From Burkholderia sp. SRS-W-2-2016 (lineage in GTDB: Bacteria; Pseudomonadota; Gammaproteobacteria; Burkholderiales; Burkholderiaceae): a stretch of DNA of 64,000 nucleotides. Each line of letters begins with the position of its first letter. Position 1 is the first letter of the stretch. The notes beneath the pieces were generated by a model, which had not been told where the DNA came from, ran no database searches, and was given only the letters and a program-made list of their open reading frames with translations. A program made the position numbers and the translations under genes. The stretch lies in contig NZ_MSDV01000064.1 of assembly GCF_001931485.1 (NCBI RefSeq), positions 1 to 64,000 of the forward strand. Reading direction: 5' to 3'. Shown here piece after piece: positions 42,252-52,621 of the stretch.

Positions 42252-45200
42252 TCAAGCGTGGTCAGAACTCGACTCGTCGACCGGCTTTGGCCATGCCAGT
42301 TCCAGGCGCGTCCTGCTCGCTGAACTGAGCTTGCGAAGGCCGATCTCACGAGCCATTGCGGTAAGACCGGACTCCTTGTCATGTCCCGCCCGGAACATTT
42401 CTATCGCGAGCGCTTTCAGCTCCGTCAGCGAGATCTCGTCGACGGAACGGGCGCTGCCGTCCGAAGGTCGTCGGAACAGTACAGGTTCATCGGCAACCTC
42501 GTTCTGCGGCCAAAAGAAGATGCCAACATCCTCCGCGACGCTTCGGTAATGCTGCGATGCAAGACGCGTGACGCGGTCCTGAATTTTCGATCCAGTCCTG
42601 CCCCAGCCGTGCACGCGAGCGATGCGGCGGGAGAGTACCTCATCGCGCACTGGCCCCTCGACCTTCACGACGTGGTCAATCATGCGCAACAGGGTCGGGT
42701 TGTACGCATCGTCGAAGAACACATTGTTATCGACCTCGTAACCCGCAACAGCCAGGTCGACTTCCATGAAGCGCCCGTCTGTCGCTGCCGGCTCGGAAAC
42801 GGCCGCCGCATTACTCGTAAATGTTGCCGTTGCGGTAATTGACTCGTGATCCGCGGGTTCCGGTGCGGGACGCGGGACACCGGCCGGCGCTCCTTCACTG
42901 GGCTCAGCGATAGCTGCACGCGCGAGCGAGGCTGCCTCGTCCTGCGCTGCCGTGAGCTGTGCTCGCTGTGCCGACACGAGTGCCTCAAGTTGCAGATGGA
43001 TTTTTTCAACCGTTCCCGGCATATCGATCCACCAGTCGGTCGACCAGATACGGACGATTTCCCAACCCAGGCCCCGGAGCACCTGCTCGCGAAGTTTGTC
43101 CCGGTCACGCGCCGTGGCTGAACGATGGTAAGTCGCGCCGTCGCATTCGATGCCGGCCAGATAGCGCCCCGGCGCGTCGGGGTCAACGACGCCGAGGTCG
43201 ATCCGGAATGCCGAGACGCCCACCTGAGGATGCAAAGTCCAGCCCTTTTCGGTAAGCGCTCTCGACACGGATTTCTCGAATGGGCTTTCGAAGTCACCGA
43301 TGCTTCCGGACACGGCTTCTCCGAGTGCGCGAGCGCCCCGGTCAGCAAACTCCAGGAAGTGCTTCAGGTCACGCACACCCAGCGCTTGCGTTCTCGCCAG
43401 ATCCATCTGTTCCGGCCGGAAGCTGCAGAACACACGAAGTTCCTGCCGGGCGCGCGTAATCGCGACGTTCAGGCGACGCTCGCCGCCCTGCTGGTTCATC
43501 GGGCCGAAGTTCATCGGCATCGTGCCATCGACACCCGGTCCGTACGTAATGGAGAAGTACATGATGTCGCGTTCGTCACCTTGCACACTCTCGAGATTCT
43601 TCACGAACACAGGTTCGAGCTGGGTCTCCAGGAAGAACGGTTCAATCGATGGGTCTTTGCGACGCTCCTCGTCCAACAGATCTTCAATGAGTGACTGCTG
43701 CTCGGAGTTGAACGTAACGACGCCAATCGTCAGACCGCTATCTTTGAAACCGGGCGACTTCAGGCGCGCAACCAGATCCGCGACGAGCGCTTTCGCCTCG
43801 GGCTTGTTGCTCCGCGCGCCGCCACGTTCGTACTGGCCGTCCGCAACGTGTTTGAAACTCACAGCGCGGTCGTTGGTGACGGGACTGGGGAACGTGACCA
43901 GATCCCCGTCGTAGTAGCGGTGATTCGAAAATGCAATCAGGCTTTCGTGCCGGCTGCGATAGTGCCAGGACAATTTCATTGTCGGCAGGTTGGCACCGAT
44001 GCACTCTTCCAGAATGCTTTCGAGTTCCGTTTCGACATCGATGTCGTCGATATCCGATTCCGCGCGGTCGAAGAAACTCGTCGGCGGCAACTGCTTCGGG
44101 TCGCCCACCATGATGACCTGTTTCGCGCGAGCCATCGCCCCAATCGCATCCCATACCGGAATCTGCGACGCCTCATCGAAGATGACCACGTCGAAATTCG
44201 CGGTCTCCGCGGGAAGGTACTGCGCAATTGAGAGCGGGCTCATCAGCAGACATGGCGTGAGCCGCATCACCGCGCCCGACGCCTGCGACATCAGCTCTCT
44301 GAGCGGCAAATGACGCGTTTTCTTCTGCATCTCGAAACGCAGCAAGCCCCATTCGGAGCCACGCGCGACGCGATCGGGCGACGGATGTTCCGCCGACAAC
44401 TGGGAGCGCACCCACGCTTGAGTCAGGCGAATAAAGCGCTCGTCGAGCTCGCGGAAATCCCTGATGCGCTTTTCGTGTTCAGCCGAAACGAACGTGCGCA
44501 GTACTTCGTCGGTATCGACGACTGCATTCAACCACCAGCGGCAGTAGTCGGTCTCGAACGTCTCCTTGACCCTGCCAACCCTGATCGCTCCTTGCTCAAG
44601 CCCCTGAACCACGGGTGCGAGGCCCAGATCGAGCGCCTGTGCCCGGGATTTACGCCACGCACACCACGCGTTTAGCCGGTTCGACGTATTGAGGACGGCA
44701 TTTGCACGCTCGACCAACTCGACCGGCAGTAGCGCACCTAGCGTGGCATTGTCCGACGCCTCAAGCCCGCTCGCCGCGATAAACCGCGCAATCGCCTCGT
44801 CGAGTCCCTGCAATGCCTGCGCATACAGACGGCCCGCGCCGGCAATCGTGCCGCTCGGCTCCAGCAGAACGTTGCTGTCGCCAAGCAAAAGCCCGATCGG
44901 CGTCTTCACGGCCGCCAGTGTTTCCGGCGAATTGGCAATGATTGCCAGAGCCGCGGACAGTGCCTCGAAGAAACCGAGTGCAGGGTCGATGGCGTCAATC
45001 TTGGTCTGCAAACCAGACCAGAGGCCGTTCGTTTTGGCGGACAGGTCGTCGAATTCCTTGAGCTGAGCGTCGAGTTCGACCATCTCGCGCATTTTTTTCA
45101 GATCCTGCGCGGCAGTCGCCCCCGCCTGACCACGCTCGATGGCGCCCAACCCCTCATCGTCCCAACTACGTTCGGACGCGGACGCGGCGAGCGCGGACTG

Positions 45201-48200
45201 GAAGATCACATACGCCTTCGCGACAGCAAGATCGGTTTGATAAGCAGCCCAGACGCCATCCGTTTCCGCCCCAAGCGACGAAAGCCGGCTGAGCACCTGG
45301 TCAATCTGGCGTAGCTCCCGCATGCGAAGCAGGTCGTCTCGCGCAGCATCGCCACACTGACCACGACCGACCGGGTCCAAACCGACGTCTTCCCACGCAG
45401 CCCTCACCCGAGCCTGTTCCAGCGCATTTTGAAAGCCGAGCGACGCGCGTGCGACGTCCAGATCTGTCTTCAGCCCCGCCCACGCATTCGAAGTGGGCAA
45501 TGACAGATCATCGAGCGTCTTGAGTTCAGTCAACAGTCCGTCGATCCTGGCAAGCCGGTCAATATCGCCGGCGATGTCGGGTTCGCCCCCGCCAGATGCC
45601 AACTCGTTGAGCTTTTTGGCAAGGCTGCGCCGACGCAGCATGCTCATCGGCCAGGACGAAGCCTCGAGTTCCCGGCACTCCTGCTGCAACTGCTGGACGG
45701 TTGTCGAAGGGATGCCCTCTCGATATTGAAGCGTTAGCTGACCGAGCAGATCCTGGCGCTGCCGCAGAAGCTCGATGCCCGAGGCCAGCCGCGCGCGCAG
45801 CGTCTCATTCCACGGCTGTCCCAGCTGCGACTGCAGTTCGTGATAGCGGGTGAGCTGCGCGATGCCAACGCGAAGGTCCTCCTGCACCTGGTGGCCGCGC
45901 GGCGTGGATAGCGAAGCGTGGACGCCGCGCCGGCGCTCCACCTTGGGTTTGGCCAGACGCAAACCTTCTGCGATGGTCTTGGCATCGGGACGCAAGACGA
46001 AACGCCAGTCGTGACCAGACGCCGCGGGCAGCGTCGCGGCAAGGAGCCTGAGCCCGTCCCGGACTCTTGAATCAAGTGCAAGCGTGGGCAGACCTATCGC
46101 CGCGATAAGCGCCTGGGCTGCCGACTCGAACCCGCTCACTACCGCGCCCATTGCACGCGCCGCCTCAAGGAGCTCCGCTTGCCAAAGCGGTGACCATTCG
46201 GTCTGAGCGATGTGTGCGAGAGGATTCGATGTGAGCTGCCCCTCGCCCATGACTTTGGCATGCACGTCGAGCAGGTCGGCTGTCTCGCGCAGTTGACGCA
46301 TTGCGATCGAATCGTGCTGTCGTGCAGTAGGCCACGCGAGTTGCAACACCGGGAGGTCGCTCCCTGCGACCACCTTGCCGATCGCCTCGTACACGCTCAG
46401 GCCGTTGGGGTATCGAACGTGCAGGCGTTCGACATAGCCGTTAAGTTGAGAGCGGATTGCCTCGAGGCGAGCGGCCTGCGCGTGCCATTCGTCCGGCGCC
46501 ATTGCCGTCGACGCGTCCCACGATGCACGGAGCTGTTGAAGGACTTCCGTCTTGCGAGCCTTGCTTGAATGCAACTCGAGGCAGAAGTTGCCGAGCCCCA
46601 CGTCCGCAAGGCGCCGGTACACGACATCCAGCGCCGCCATCTTTTCCGACACGAAAAGCACACGCTTGCGTTCGGCCAGGCACTGCGCGATGAGGTTCGA
46701 GATGGTTTGGCTCTTGCCGGTCCCCGGCGGGCCGATCAGGACGAAATCCTTGCCTTTGCTTCCGGCGACCACGGCTGAAAGCTGCGACGAATCCGCCGGC
46801 AACGGACAGAACGTATTCTTGACCTCGAGTTCGGCATCGAGCTTCCTTGCATCGGGAAACTCGACGGTACTCTCGTAGGAATCGCGAGGCTTGTCGATGA
46901 GGTGGCGAACCACAGCGTTCTGCTTGAGCTGCTCGGTACGTTCGGTCAGGTCCTTCCACATCAGATATTTGGCGAACGAGAACGTCGAGAGGACAACCTC
47001 CTCGACGACTTCCCAACCTTTGATGTCCTTGATCGCGCTGGACACGGTGTTCCAGATTCCGGCGACATCGAGACCCGACTCGTCTTTCGGCAGCTCCGTG
47101 TCCTGTACGCCCAGCTCGAGCTCGAAGTCCTGACGCAGCATCTCGATTAGCGTCGGATTGAATCGAGGCTCGTCGTCGTGAAGTTTCAGGCTGAACCCGG
47201 ACCGCGCGCTACGGCGTTCAAGCGAGACAGGCACCAGGATGAGCGGCGCCCGATACTTTTTGTCGTCTTTCGATTCGCGCGTCCACGAAAGGAAACCGAG
47301 CGCAAGGAACAACGTATTGGAGCCGCCCTCCTGTAGCGAAGTCCGCGACGACCGGAACAGTTCGACGAGCCGCGTATCCATCTCGTCTTCCGACAGACCG
47401 ACGAAAACCTCTTTTCGCTTCAGCGCATCCAGCGCATGAGCGCGGCGGATATTCTCGCGCTCGCGACTCTCATGGATTGCCTGATTGCGCGGGTCGTTGC
47501 CGTCCATCAGGTCCGGACGGGTCAGCAGCTTGACCGCATGACCTTCGGCGAGAATGTCCTCGAGCTGGCCGGGGTCGGGTGCATCCAGTTTCAGAGACTT
47601 CTTGCCACCCTTGAAGCTGAGCAGATTGTTGCGCAACGACAGATCTAACAGTTTGCGCTGCCAGCGTGTAAGCCGATCCTCCGGACGCTCGACTGGCCGT
47701 TCCGCTTCATTGTGGTCCAGTTCCTCCGGCAGGTCCGGAGCGACTTCGAACGCGGATTCGTTGTTGACAGATTCGGTCCCGACGCTGCCAAGCGCGATTG
47801 CCTGCTCGCTCGCGAGGGGCTTGATTCGCTGAAGGCGCGAACGACGGATGTCCACTGCCAGCAGAAAGGCCTTATCCCCTTCTTCCGAGATTTGCTCCTC
47901 GCCATTGGCGATGGCAAAACTGAATGCGGGACACGGCCGCTGAGTGAGCAGCGTCGACTCGAGCAGCACCATCTCTTTCAATTTCACACGTTTGCGCAGG
48001 GCGGTGACGTCATCGACGACCGACGTCGAAAATTCCTCAGGTTTCAACCAGACACCCGGAAACGCATGCCCTTCTGTAAACACCAGCAACGGATTGAGGC
48101 CGGCCTGCTCCATTGCCGCGCATACGAAGAGCGCAAGGTCCAGACAGGTCCCGAGTCCCGAATCGGCAATCTGCCCCGGACTGCGAACCTTCTGGCCAGA

Positions 48201-48845
48201 CAGTTCGAAGCTCGCGGGCGGTAGCGCGTAGTCGATGCCCATCGAGCCAATCGCGCTCCAGATCGCGGAGGCAAGCTCCCACGCCCGACGCGAGCCTTCC
48301 TGATAGCCGTTGATGGCCCCGGATTTGCCCGCCTTGTGAAGTACTTCGGCGGCCTTCTTCAGAACGCGCTCAATCGATGGCTCGTTCGGCTGCACAAACG
48401 CCGCGACCATGTCCGGCACCGCGGCCAGACCTCCCCACTGGTTCCTCGGCAACAACTCGATGGTCGACTCGAAAGAAGCAAGTTCCGTCGGCGTCTTGAG
48501 CCCGGCAGTGAGCCTGAAAGTGATGCCCGCTTTCTCTGCTTCGGTCAGACGGCCAAGCAGTGGTCCGTCAAGCGCAAGGTCGAGGTCCGTGATGCGTGCG
48601 TCCCTTCCGGCGCCGACGTCGTCGATGTGCCAGCTCTTTATCTTGAAAAAGGACGGTTCTGACGAGACGGTTAGTCTCAGGTCCTTGATGTCGGCGTGAG
48701 TATCATTCGTAATAGATAATTCACGAATGACCGGTATCGCGTTCTGGAAGTCGGCCAGATTAACTTTGCCGGCAAGCGTGGACTGAATTCGCACGCAACG
48801 CGGTTCCTCCGGCAGTGTTGCCGGTTCTACAATAGTTTCATCCAT
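42252..48845 (-). CDS. Giant helicase-nuclease defence-type protein (DUF4011-SF1 helicase-Vsr-like nuclease-DUF3320)
   Basis: 2197 residues. In order: an Ig-like N-terminal domain (20-150); a transglutaminase-like domain with GTCLDLALF (C234) and EGHAFPGVW (H260); DUF4011 from about 391 (RLTRWQRKLLDLSLRNNLL); an SF1 helicase with Walker A GPPGTGKS (705-712), a very long helical insert, Walker B DEAS (1557-1560), GDPKQLPPTSFF, and motif VI VAITRARQELR; a Vsr/REase-type nuclease with D1883 and E1900-C-D1902 in LAGIECDGATYH; and DUF3320 near 2040-2110. This is the layout of the single-gene hhe-type anti-phage proteins (from memory). It probably unwinds and cuts invading nucleic acid. Single gene; GC content is slightly lower than the neighbourhood, which with the AT-rich upstream gap hints at transfer. 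Confidence 0.9.
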   Translation of the reverse strand: MDETIVEPATLPEEPRCVRIQSTLAGKVNLADFQNAIPVIRELSITNDTHADIKDLRLTVSSEPSFFKIKSWHIDDVGAGRDARITDLDLALDGPLLGRLTEAEKAGITFRLTAGLKTPTELASFESTIELLPRNQWGGLAAVPDMVAAFVQPNEPSIERVLKKAAEVLHKAGKSGAINGYQEGSRRAWELASAIWSAIGSMGIDYALPPASFELSGQKVRSPGQIADSGLGTCLDLALFVCAAMEQAGLNPLLVFTEGHAFPGVWLKPEEFSTSVVDDVTALRKRVKLKEMVLLESTLLTQRPCPAFSFAIANGEEQISEEGDKAFLLAVDIRRSRLQRIKPLASEQAIALGSVGTESVNNESAFEVAPDLPEELDHNEAERPVERPEDRLTRWQRKLLDLSLRNNLLSFKGGKKSLKLDAPDPGQLEDILAEGHAVKLLTRPDLMDGNDPRNQAIHESRERENIRRAHALDALKRKEVFVGLSEDEMDTRLVELFRSSRTSLQEGGSNTLFLALGFLSWTRESKDDKKYRAPLILVPVSLERRSARSGFSLKLHDDEPRFNPTLIEMLRQDFELELGVQDTELPKDESGLDVAGIWNTVSSAIKDIKGWEVVEEVVLSTFSFAKYLMWKDLTERTEQLKQNAVVRHLIDKPRDSYESTVEFPDARKLDAELEVKNTFCPLPADSSQLSAVVAGSKGKDFVLIGPPGTGKSQTISNLIAQCLAERKRVLFVSEKMAALDVVYRRLADVGLGNFCLELHSSKARKTEVLQQLRASWDASTAMAPDEWHAQAARLEAIRSQLNGYVERLHVRYPNGLSVYEAIGKVVAGSDLPVLQLAWPTARQHDSIAMRQLRETADLLDVHAKVMGEGQLTSNPLAHIAQTEWSPLWQAELLEAARAMGAVVSGFESAAQALIAAIGLPTLALDSRVRDGLRLLAATLPAASGHDWRFVLRPDAKTIAEGLRLAKPKVERRRGVHASLSTPRGHQVQEDLRVGIAQLTRYHELQSQLGQPWNETLRARLASGIELLRQRQDLLGQLTLQYREGIPSTTVQQLQQECRELEASSWPMSMLRRRSLAKKLNELASGGGEPDIAGDIDRLARIDGLLTELKTLDDLSLPTSNAWAGLKTDLDVARASLGFQNALEQARVRAAWEDVGLDPVGRGQCGDAARDDLLRMRELRQIDQVLSRLSSLGAETDGVWAAYQTDLAVAKAYVIFQSALAASASERSWDDEGLGAIERGQAGATAAQDLKKMREMVELDAQLKEFDDLSAKTNGLWSGLQTKIDAIDPALGFFEALSAALAIIANSPETLAAVKTPIGLLLGDSNVLLEPSGTIAGAGRLYAQALQGLDEAIARFIAASGLEASDNATLGALLPVELVERANAVLNTSNRLNAWCAWRKSRAQALDLGLAPVVQGLEQGAIRVGRVKETFETDYCRWWLNAVVDTDEVLRTFVSAEHEKRIRDFRELDERFIRLTQAWVRSQLSAEHPSPDRVARGSEWGLLRFEMQKKTRHLPLRELMSQASGAVMRLTPCLLMSPLSIAQYLPAETANFDVVIFDEASQIPVWDAIGAMARAKQVIMVGDPKQLPPTSFFDRAESDIDDIDVETELESILEECIGANLPTMKLSWHYRSRHESLIAFSNHRYYDGDLVTFPSPVTNDRAVSFKHVADGQYERGGARSNKPEAKALVADLVARLKSPGFKDSGLTIGVVTFNSEQQSLIEDLLDEERRKDPSIEPFFLETQLEPVFVKNLESVQGDERDIMYFSITYGPGVDGTMPMNFGPMNQQGGERRLNVAITRARQELRVFCSFRPEQMDLARTQALGVRDLKHFLEFADRGARALGEAVSGSIGDFESPFEKSVSRALTEKGWTLHPQVGVSAFRIDLGVVDPDAPGRYLAGIECDGATYHRSATARDRDKLREQVLRGLGWEIVRIWSTDWWIDMPGTVEKIHLQLEALVSAQRAQLTAAQDEAASLARAAIAEPSEGAPAGVPRPAPEPADHESITATATFTSNAAAVSEPAATDGRFMEVDLAVAGYEVDNNVFFDDAYNPTLLRMIDHVVKVEGPVRDEVLSRRIARVHGWGRTGSKIQDRVTRLASQHYRSVAEDVGIFFWPQNEVADEPVLFRRPSDGSARSVDEISLTELKALAIEMFRAGHDKESGLTAMAREIGLRKLSSASRTRLELAWPKPVDESSSDHA

Positions 48846-49737
48846 CTGGCCCCCAGACCTTCTATTTTGAGTGTTCTGTTAATTTCATTGTGCCGCTGCC
48901 GCTCCGCCGTCACGGGCGAACGACAGTGGGAATATTGGCTTTTCGGCGACTTGCGTTGCACGCAATCACCTAAATAAATCCGGACCGACCGGCGAAAATC
49001 CTAAGCCACGCTCCTGATCGCGGAAAATCGTATCACGCATTCGGCAAACCTTGCGCTCAAAATACAACGAAAAATCCGCGAACGTTCGGCGCTGACGCTT
49101 ACGGTTAATACTTCGAGTATAGGCACCGTCGTCATGGCAACGTTTGCGCAATCTTGACCGTTCAGCAACTTAACTAAAAATATGCGATCAGCATTCTCGT
49201 ATAAGGCGCAAGCACAGAATGTCCATGGAGCAGGCGTGTCAGGCCGAAGGACGCTCCTGGCCAACGCCTGGCGATGGCTCCATAAAGAATTTCGATAGTG
49301 TATTCACGCAATGTTGCGCAGCGACTTATCCGACGATACAGAACAAAACCAAATAATGTTCGGGAAACCGCGCGCTCAGGAAGCGCGATTACCGCCGCAA
49401 ATTCCTGGGATTGATATTTGCACTCAGCTGGCCATGCAGCGGAAAATAAACTGAATTTAGAGGATAACCTCTTATCGGCCACTACTACGGTATCAAATCT
49501 CCGTTTTGGCGATGACACAAGACCCGCGCCGTCAGTTTTCGATACCTTTTACGTATCGAATATTTTTAAAAACGCCTATAAGAATATATAGCAATCGCGT
49601 CTCATCACGCATTTGAAGGCTAGCCAGCTTTCGAGTGACTCGCTTTACCAAGGTCGTTCGCATTTTCGAATTCGTATTGCTGAAGCTTCGAGTCGATCGA
49701 ATTCCCCTCGCCCGGCCCAATATAAATCTATTTTTAA
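48846..49737. other. AT-rich intergenic region, no gene seen
   Basis: 892 bases, the longest non-coding stretch of the window, with base use unlike the flanks. Several short frames occur on both strands, but none has a ribosome site or a sequence that looks like a protein. It lies upstream of the giant helicase gene and downstream of the diguanylate cyclase, so it carries the former's promoter; it may be the scar of an insertion. Confidence 0.5.
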
Positions 49738-51681
49738 TCAAATATTTAGGCCGTGCGTATGGGACGTGCTTCGGTTTTCGGCCACCACCCCATCCTGCAC
49801 CCGCCCCACCCGGTTCTTGCCCAGCCGCTTCGCCGCATACAACCCCGAATCCGCCAGTTCGAACAGCTGCGCGGCATCGACCGCGCGGCAAATCTCCGCC
49901 TGCGCGACGCCGATGCTAAGCGTCACCACGCCAAGCGGGCTGCCCTGGTGGTCCAGTCCCAACGCCTCGACAGCGCCTCTGATCAACTCGGCAGTCGCAA
50001 CCGCCTCCGCGTGATCGCAGTCTTCGAGCAGCACCACAAACTCCTCGCCGCCGTAACGCGCCAGCGAATCGCGGCTGCGGATCGTCGTCGCGATGCACTG
50101 GCCGACAGTCTTCAGACACTCGTCGCCGGCCTGATGCCCGTACTCGTCGTTGTAATTCTTGAAGTAGTCGACGTCGGCGAACAGGATCGCGACTGGCCGC
50201 GGCGCCGTGCCCCGCGCGGGCGCGCGCAGCAGCTCCTGCACCTTGTCGTCCAGATAACGACGGTTGTGAAGACCAGTGAGACTATCGACGAACGCGATGT
50301 CCCGCAGATGCTGTTCGTCGGCCAGCCGTTTCTGCTCGGCCACGACCAGCACGTCCACGTCGCGCATCGTGAACGCGAGCGCGGCGCGCTCTCCCGGCAC
50401 GCCGGACGGCATCGCCGCGATAAAGCTGCGCACCCAGATATGCGTGCCGTCCGCGCGACGAACCCGGTACTGGAAAGACTGCTCGGCGCTCGTCGAGCCC
50501 GCGTGCACGAGCAGCCGCTGCAACTCGCCGCGGTCGTCCTGATGCGCGAGACCCAGCACCGAGGTGCCCACCAGCAGCTCCGGCTCATAACCGAGCACCG
50601 CGTTGGCGCGCGGCGACACGTACTGGAACCGGCCATCGGCGGACAGCTCCATCACCACCTCTTCCGACCGCTCGGCCAGATTACGGAAGCGCCGCTGGCC
50701 GTCCGACAGCGCGGACAGCAGCGCATTACGCTGCGTCTGCAACACGGTAATCGGCAGCACGATCGACAGCGCCGCCACCGTGAACAGTTGCAGCGCGAGA
50801 ATCCGGTCCTGCATCGTCGCAAACGGCGAAAGCCATAGCGGGCCCGTGCCATGAATCGTCAGCGGCACCGCGATGCAGATGAACAGCAAAATCCCCAGCA
50901 GCACGGTCGACAACTCCGCGTGAAACGCCAGCAACGCGAGCGGCGGCAGCATCCAGTAGAGGTCGCCGTACGAGGTCTGCGAAAAGACGATCGCGGCCGC
51001 GACGCCGATCAGCGCGAGGATCAACGCGGACTTGACGCGGTTGCCCCGCTCGAGCAGCGTGCGCCACTCGCCCGAAAGAATCACGAGGGTCACCGGCGTG
51101 AAGATCAGAAAGCCGAGCGCATCCGAAATCACCCAGTTCGACAGCGACGAAAACGGGTGACTGGTGAAGATGCCTTGCAGCAGCAGTACCGCGACCATCC
51201 CCGAGAGCATCGGCGCGATCACGCAGGCGCCCACGACGAAGCGCACGAACACCTTCGGCTGCACGAGTTCTCTGGCCGACTTGACCGCCGGCAGCATCAG
51301 CGCCGCCGCGCAGATTTCGACGATGCCCGCCAGCGTGAACGAGAACGCCACGTAAAAGGACTCGTCGCCTATCAGGTTCGCGAGCAGCAGGCCGGCGAAC
51401 GCGCCGGCCAGAAAGCTGGGCTTGTCGCGCCGCCTGAGCAGCATCATGTGCCCGAGCAGATAGCCGTCGGTGATCCAGATCGCGACGAGTTCGCCGGCCA
51501 TCGTCTTCAGCTGGCCGCTGACGACCAGCAGCAGGAACGCCGCGACCAGTCCCACGAGCCCGAAGCGCGTGTTCCGCCACCATCCGGCGTGCGCGAACAC
51601 GCGCCGCACGCTGCCGATTGCAAACGCCAGTCGAGTCTTACAGGACTTTCTGGCGAACACACCTGCGCCTACATCCCCCAT
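49738..51681 (-). CDS. MASE1-PAS-GGDEF diguanylate cyclase
   Basis: 647 residues from the ATG at 51681, which has AAGG 8 bases upstream; a GTG three codons earlier is possible. Eight or so membrane helices make up an N-terminal MASE1 sensor domain (about 30-300), followed by a PAS domain (about 325-445, RFRNLAERSEEVVMELSADGRFQYV) and a PAC segment, then a GGDEF domain with an intact GGEEF at 544-548 in RYGGEEFVVLLEDCDHA. It should make c-di-GMP in response to an extracytoplasmic or redox cue. I do not see an RxxD inhibitory site. Single gene. Confidence 0.9.
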   Translation of the reverse strand: MGDVGAGVFARKSCKTRLAFAIGSVRRVFAHAGWWRNTRFGLVGLVAAFLLLVVSGQLKTMAGELVAIWITDGYLLGHMMLLRRRDKPSFLAGAFAGLLLANLIGDESFYVAFSFTLAGIVEICAAALMLPAVKSARELVQPKVFVRFVVGACVIAPMLSGMVAVLLLQGIFTSHPFSSLSNWVISDALGFLIFTPVTLVILSGEWRTLLERGNRVKSALILALIGVAAAIVFSQTSYGDLYWMLPPLALLAFHAELSTVLLGILLFICIAVPLTIHGTGPLWLSPFATMQDRILALQLFTVAALSIVLPITVLQTQRNALLSALSDGQRRFRNLAERSEEVVMELSADGRFQYVSPRANAVLGYEPELLVGTSVLGLAHQDDRGELQRLLVHAGSTSAEQSFQYRVRRADGTHIWVRSFIAAMPSGVPGERAALAFTMRDVDVLVVAEQKRLADEQHLRDIAFVDSLTGLHNRRYLDDKVQELLRAPARGTAPRPVAILFADVDYFKNYNDEYGHQAGDECLKTVGQCIATTIRSRDSLARYGGEEFVVLLEDCDHAEAVATAELIRGAVEALGLDHQGSPLGVVTLSIGVAQAEICRAVDAAQLFELADSGLYAAKRLGKNRVGRVQDGVVAENRSTSHTHGLNI

Positions 51682-51815
51682 CCGAGCCACCTTGCATTTT
51701 CTTTCTGATTGCGGGTCTTGCAGATGTTCGGGATAACGGCCTGGGATCGCGGAACTTGAGTCCGGTTCTGAAAGAAGAGGTGGGAATGCTGGTCGAGCGG
51801 CGTGCGGCAGCGCGG

Positions 51816-52514
51816 TTAGCGCGGATCCTTGCGGGTGTTCGTCGACGCGTTGCCGCTGCGGGCCGCGCTCTTTCTGCGGCGCGCAAAGGCCGTCCCGAAG
51901 ACGGCGACCGCCAGTGCGAGCATCAGGCCCACGCTCATGCCGGTCGTGCGGCGGGAATCATCGGCGGCGGATGGCGCGGACGCGGCGGACGCCGCGAGCG
52001 GCGCCGACGCGTCCTGCACGACCGGTTGCGGCAGCGCGACGCCGGCCGCGCTGCCCTGCCGGACCAGCGACGCTTCCGACGTCGGCACGGCCACCGCCGC
52101 GGCCGGCTCGGACGCCGCGATCTGCGGCGGCGCATCCGGATTGGGACCGACCGGCGCGAGCGCGGTGCCCGACGCGGCAGCCACCGGGGGGATCGCCTGC
52201 GCAACGCCTTCGAGCGAGCCGGCAATCGACTTCCATTGCGCGAACACGCCATCCACGCAGTGCACGTCGACGCACGCGTTGCGCGCCTGCCGCCACGCCG
52301 CCAACTGCGCGGGCGCCAGCCGTCCGCTGCTCACGAGCGCCTGTTGCTGCGCAAAAATGTCGTCGTACTGATTGTTCAGAATCGCGTGGTCGCAGATGAC
52401 ACGCTCGGCGGGCTGGCGCGTGGTCGCGCACTGAATGTCGTTCGCCCATGCATCGCCGGACGCCCATGCTGCCGTTGCGAGCAGAAAGACCCCGGCAATT
52501 CGTGCTGGATGCAC
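51816..52514 (-). CDS. LprI-like exported, membrane-anchored protein
   Basis: 232 residues. The signal peptide (MHPARIAGVFLLATAAWASG) is followed by an LprI/DUF1311-like Cys-rich domain, about 26-95, with four Cys in IQCATTRQPAERVICDH and RNACVDVHCVDG. Lysozyme-inhibitor LprI-type proteins bind lysozyme. An Ala/Pro-rich linker leads to one membrane helix (SVGLMLALAVAVFGTAF) and a short basic tail, so the domain is held on the outer side of the membrane. Function inferred from similarity only. Confidence 0.75.
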   Translation of the reverse strand: MHPARIAGVFLLATAAWASGDAWANDIQCATTRQPAERVICDHAILNNQYDDIFAQQQALVSSGRLAPAQLAAWRQARNACVDVHCVDGVFAQWKSIAGSLEGVAQAIPPVAAASGTALAPVGPNPDAPPQIAASEPAAAVAVPTSEASLVRQGSAAGVALPQPVVQDASAPLAASAASAPSAADDSRRTTGMSVGLMLALAVAVFGTAFARRRKSAARSGNASTNTRKDPR

Positions 52515-52621
52515 TCGTCCTCCTAAAAGATGATTTGAGTGATCCGCGAGCGGCCGTCACCGGCTATCGAACTCGCGGACCTTGAGCATTTGCGTAGCAT
52601 CGATCGTGCCCGCTCATACGA

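Noticed and set aside
49001..49264. 87-codon minus-strand frame in the AT-rich gap
   Set aside because: No recognisable features; overlaps another chance frame.
49174..49518. 114-codon minus-strand frame in the AT-rich gap
   Set aside because: No ribosome site and no protein-like pattern; frames of this length occur by chance there.
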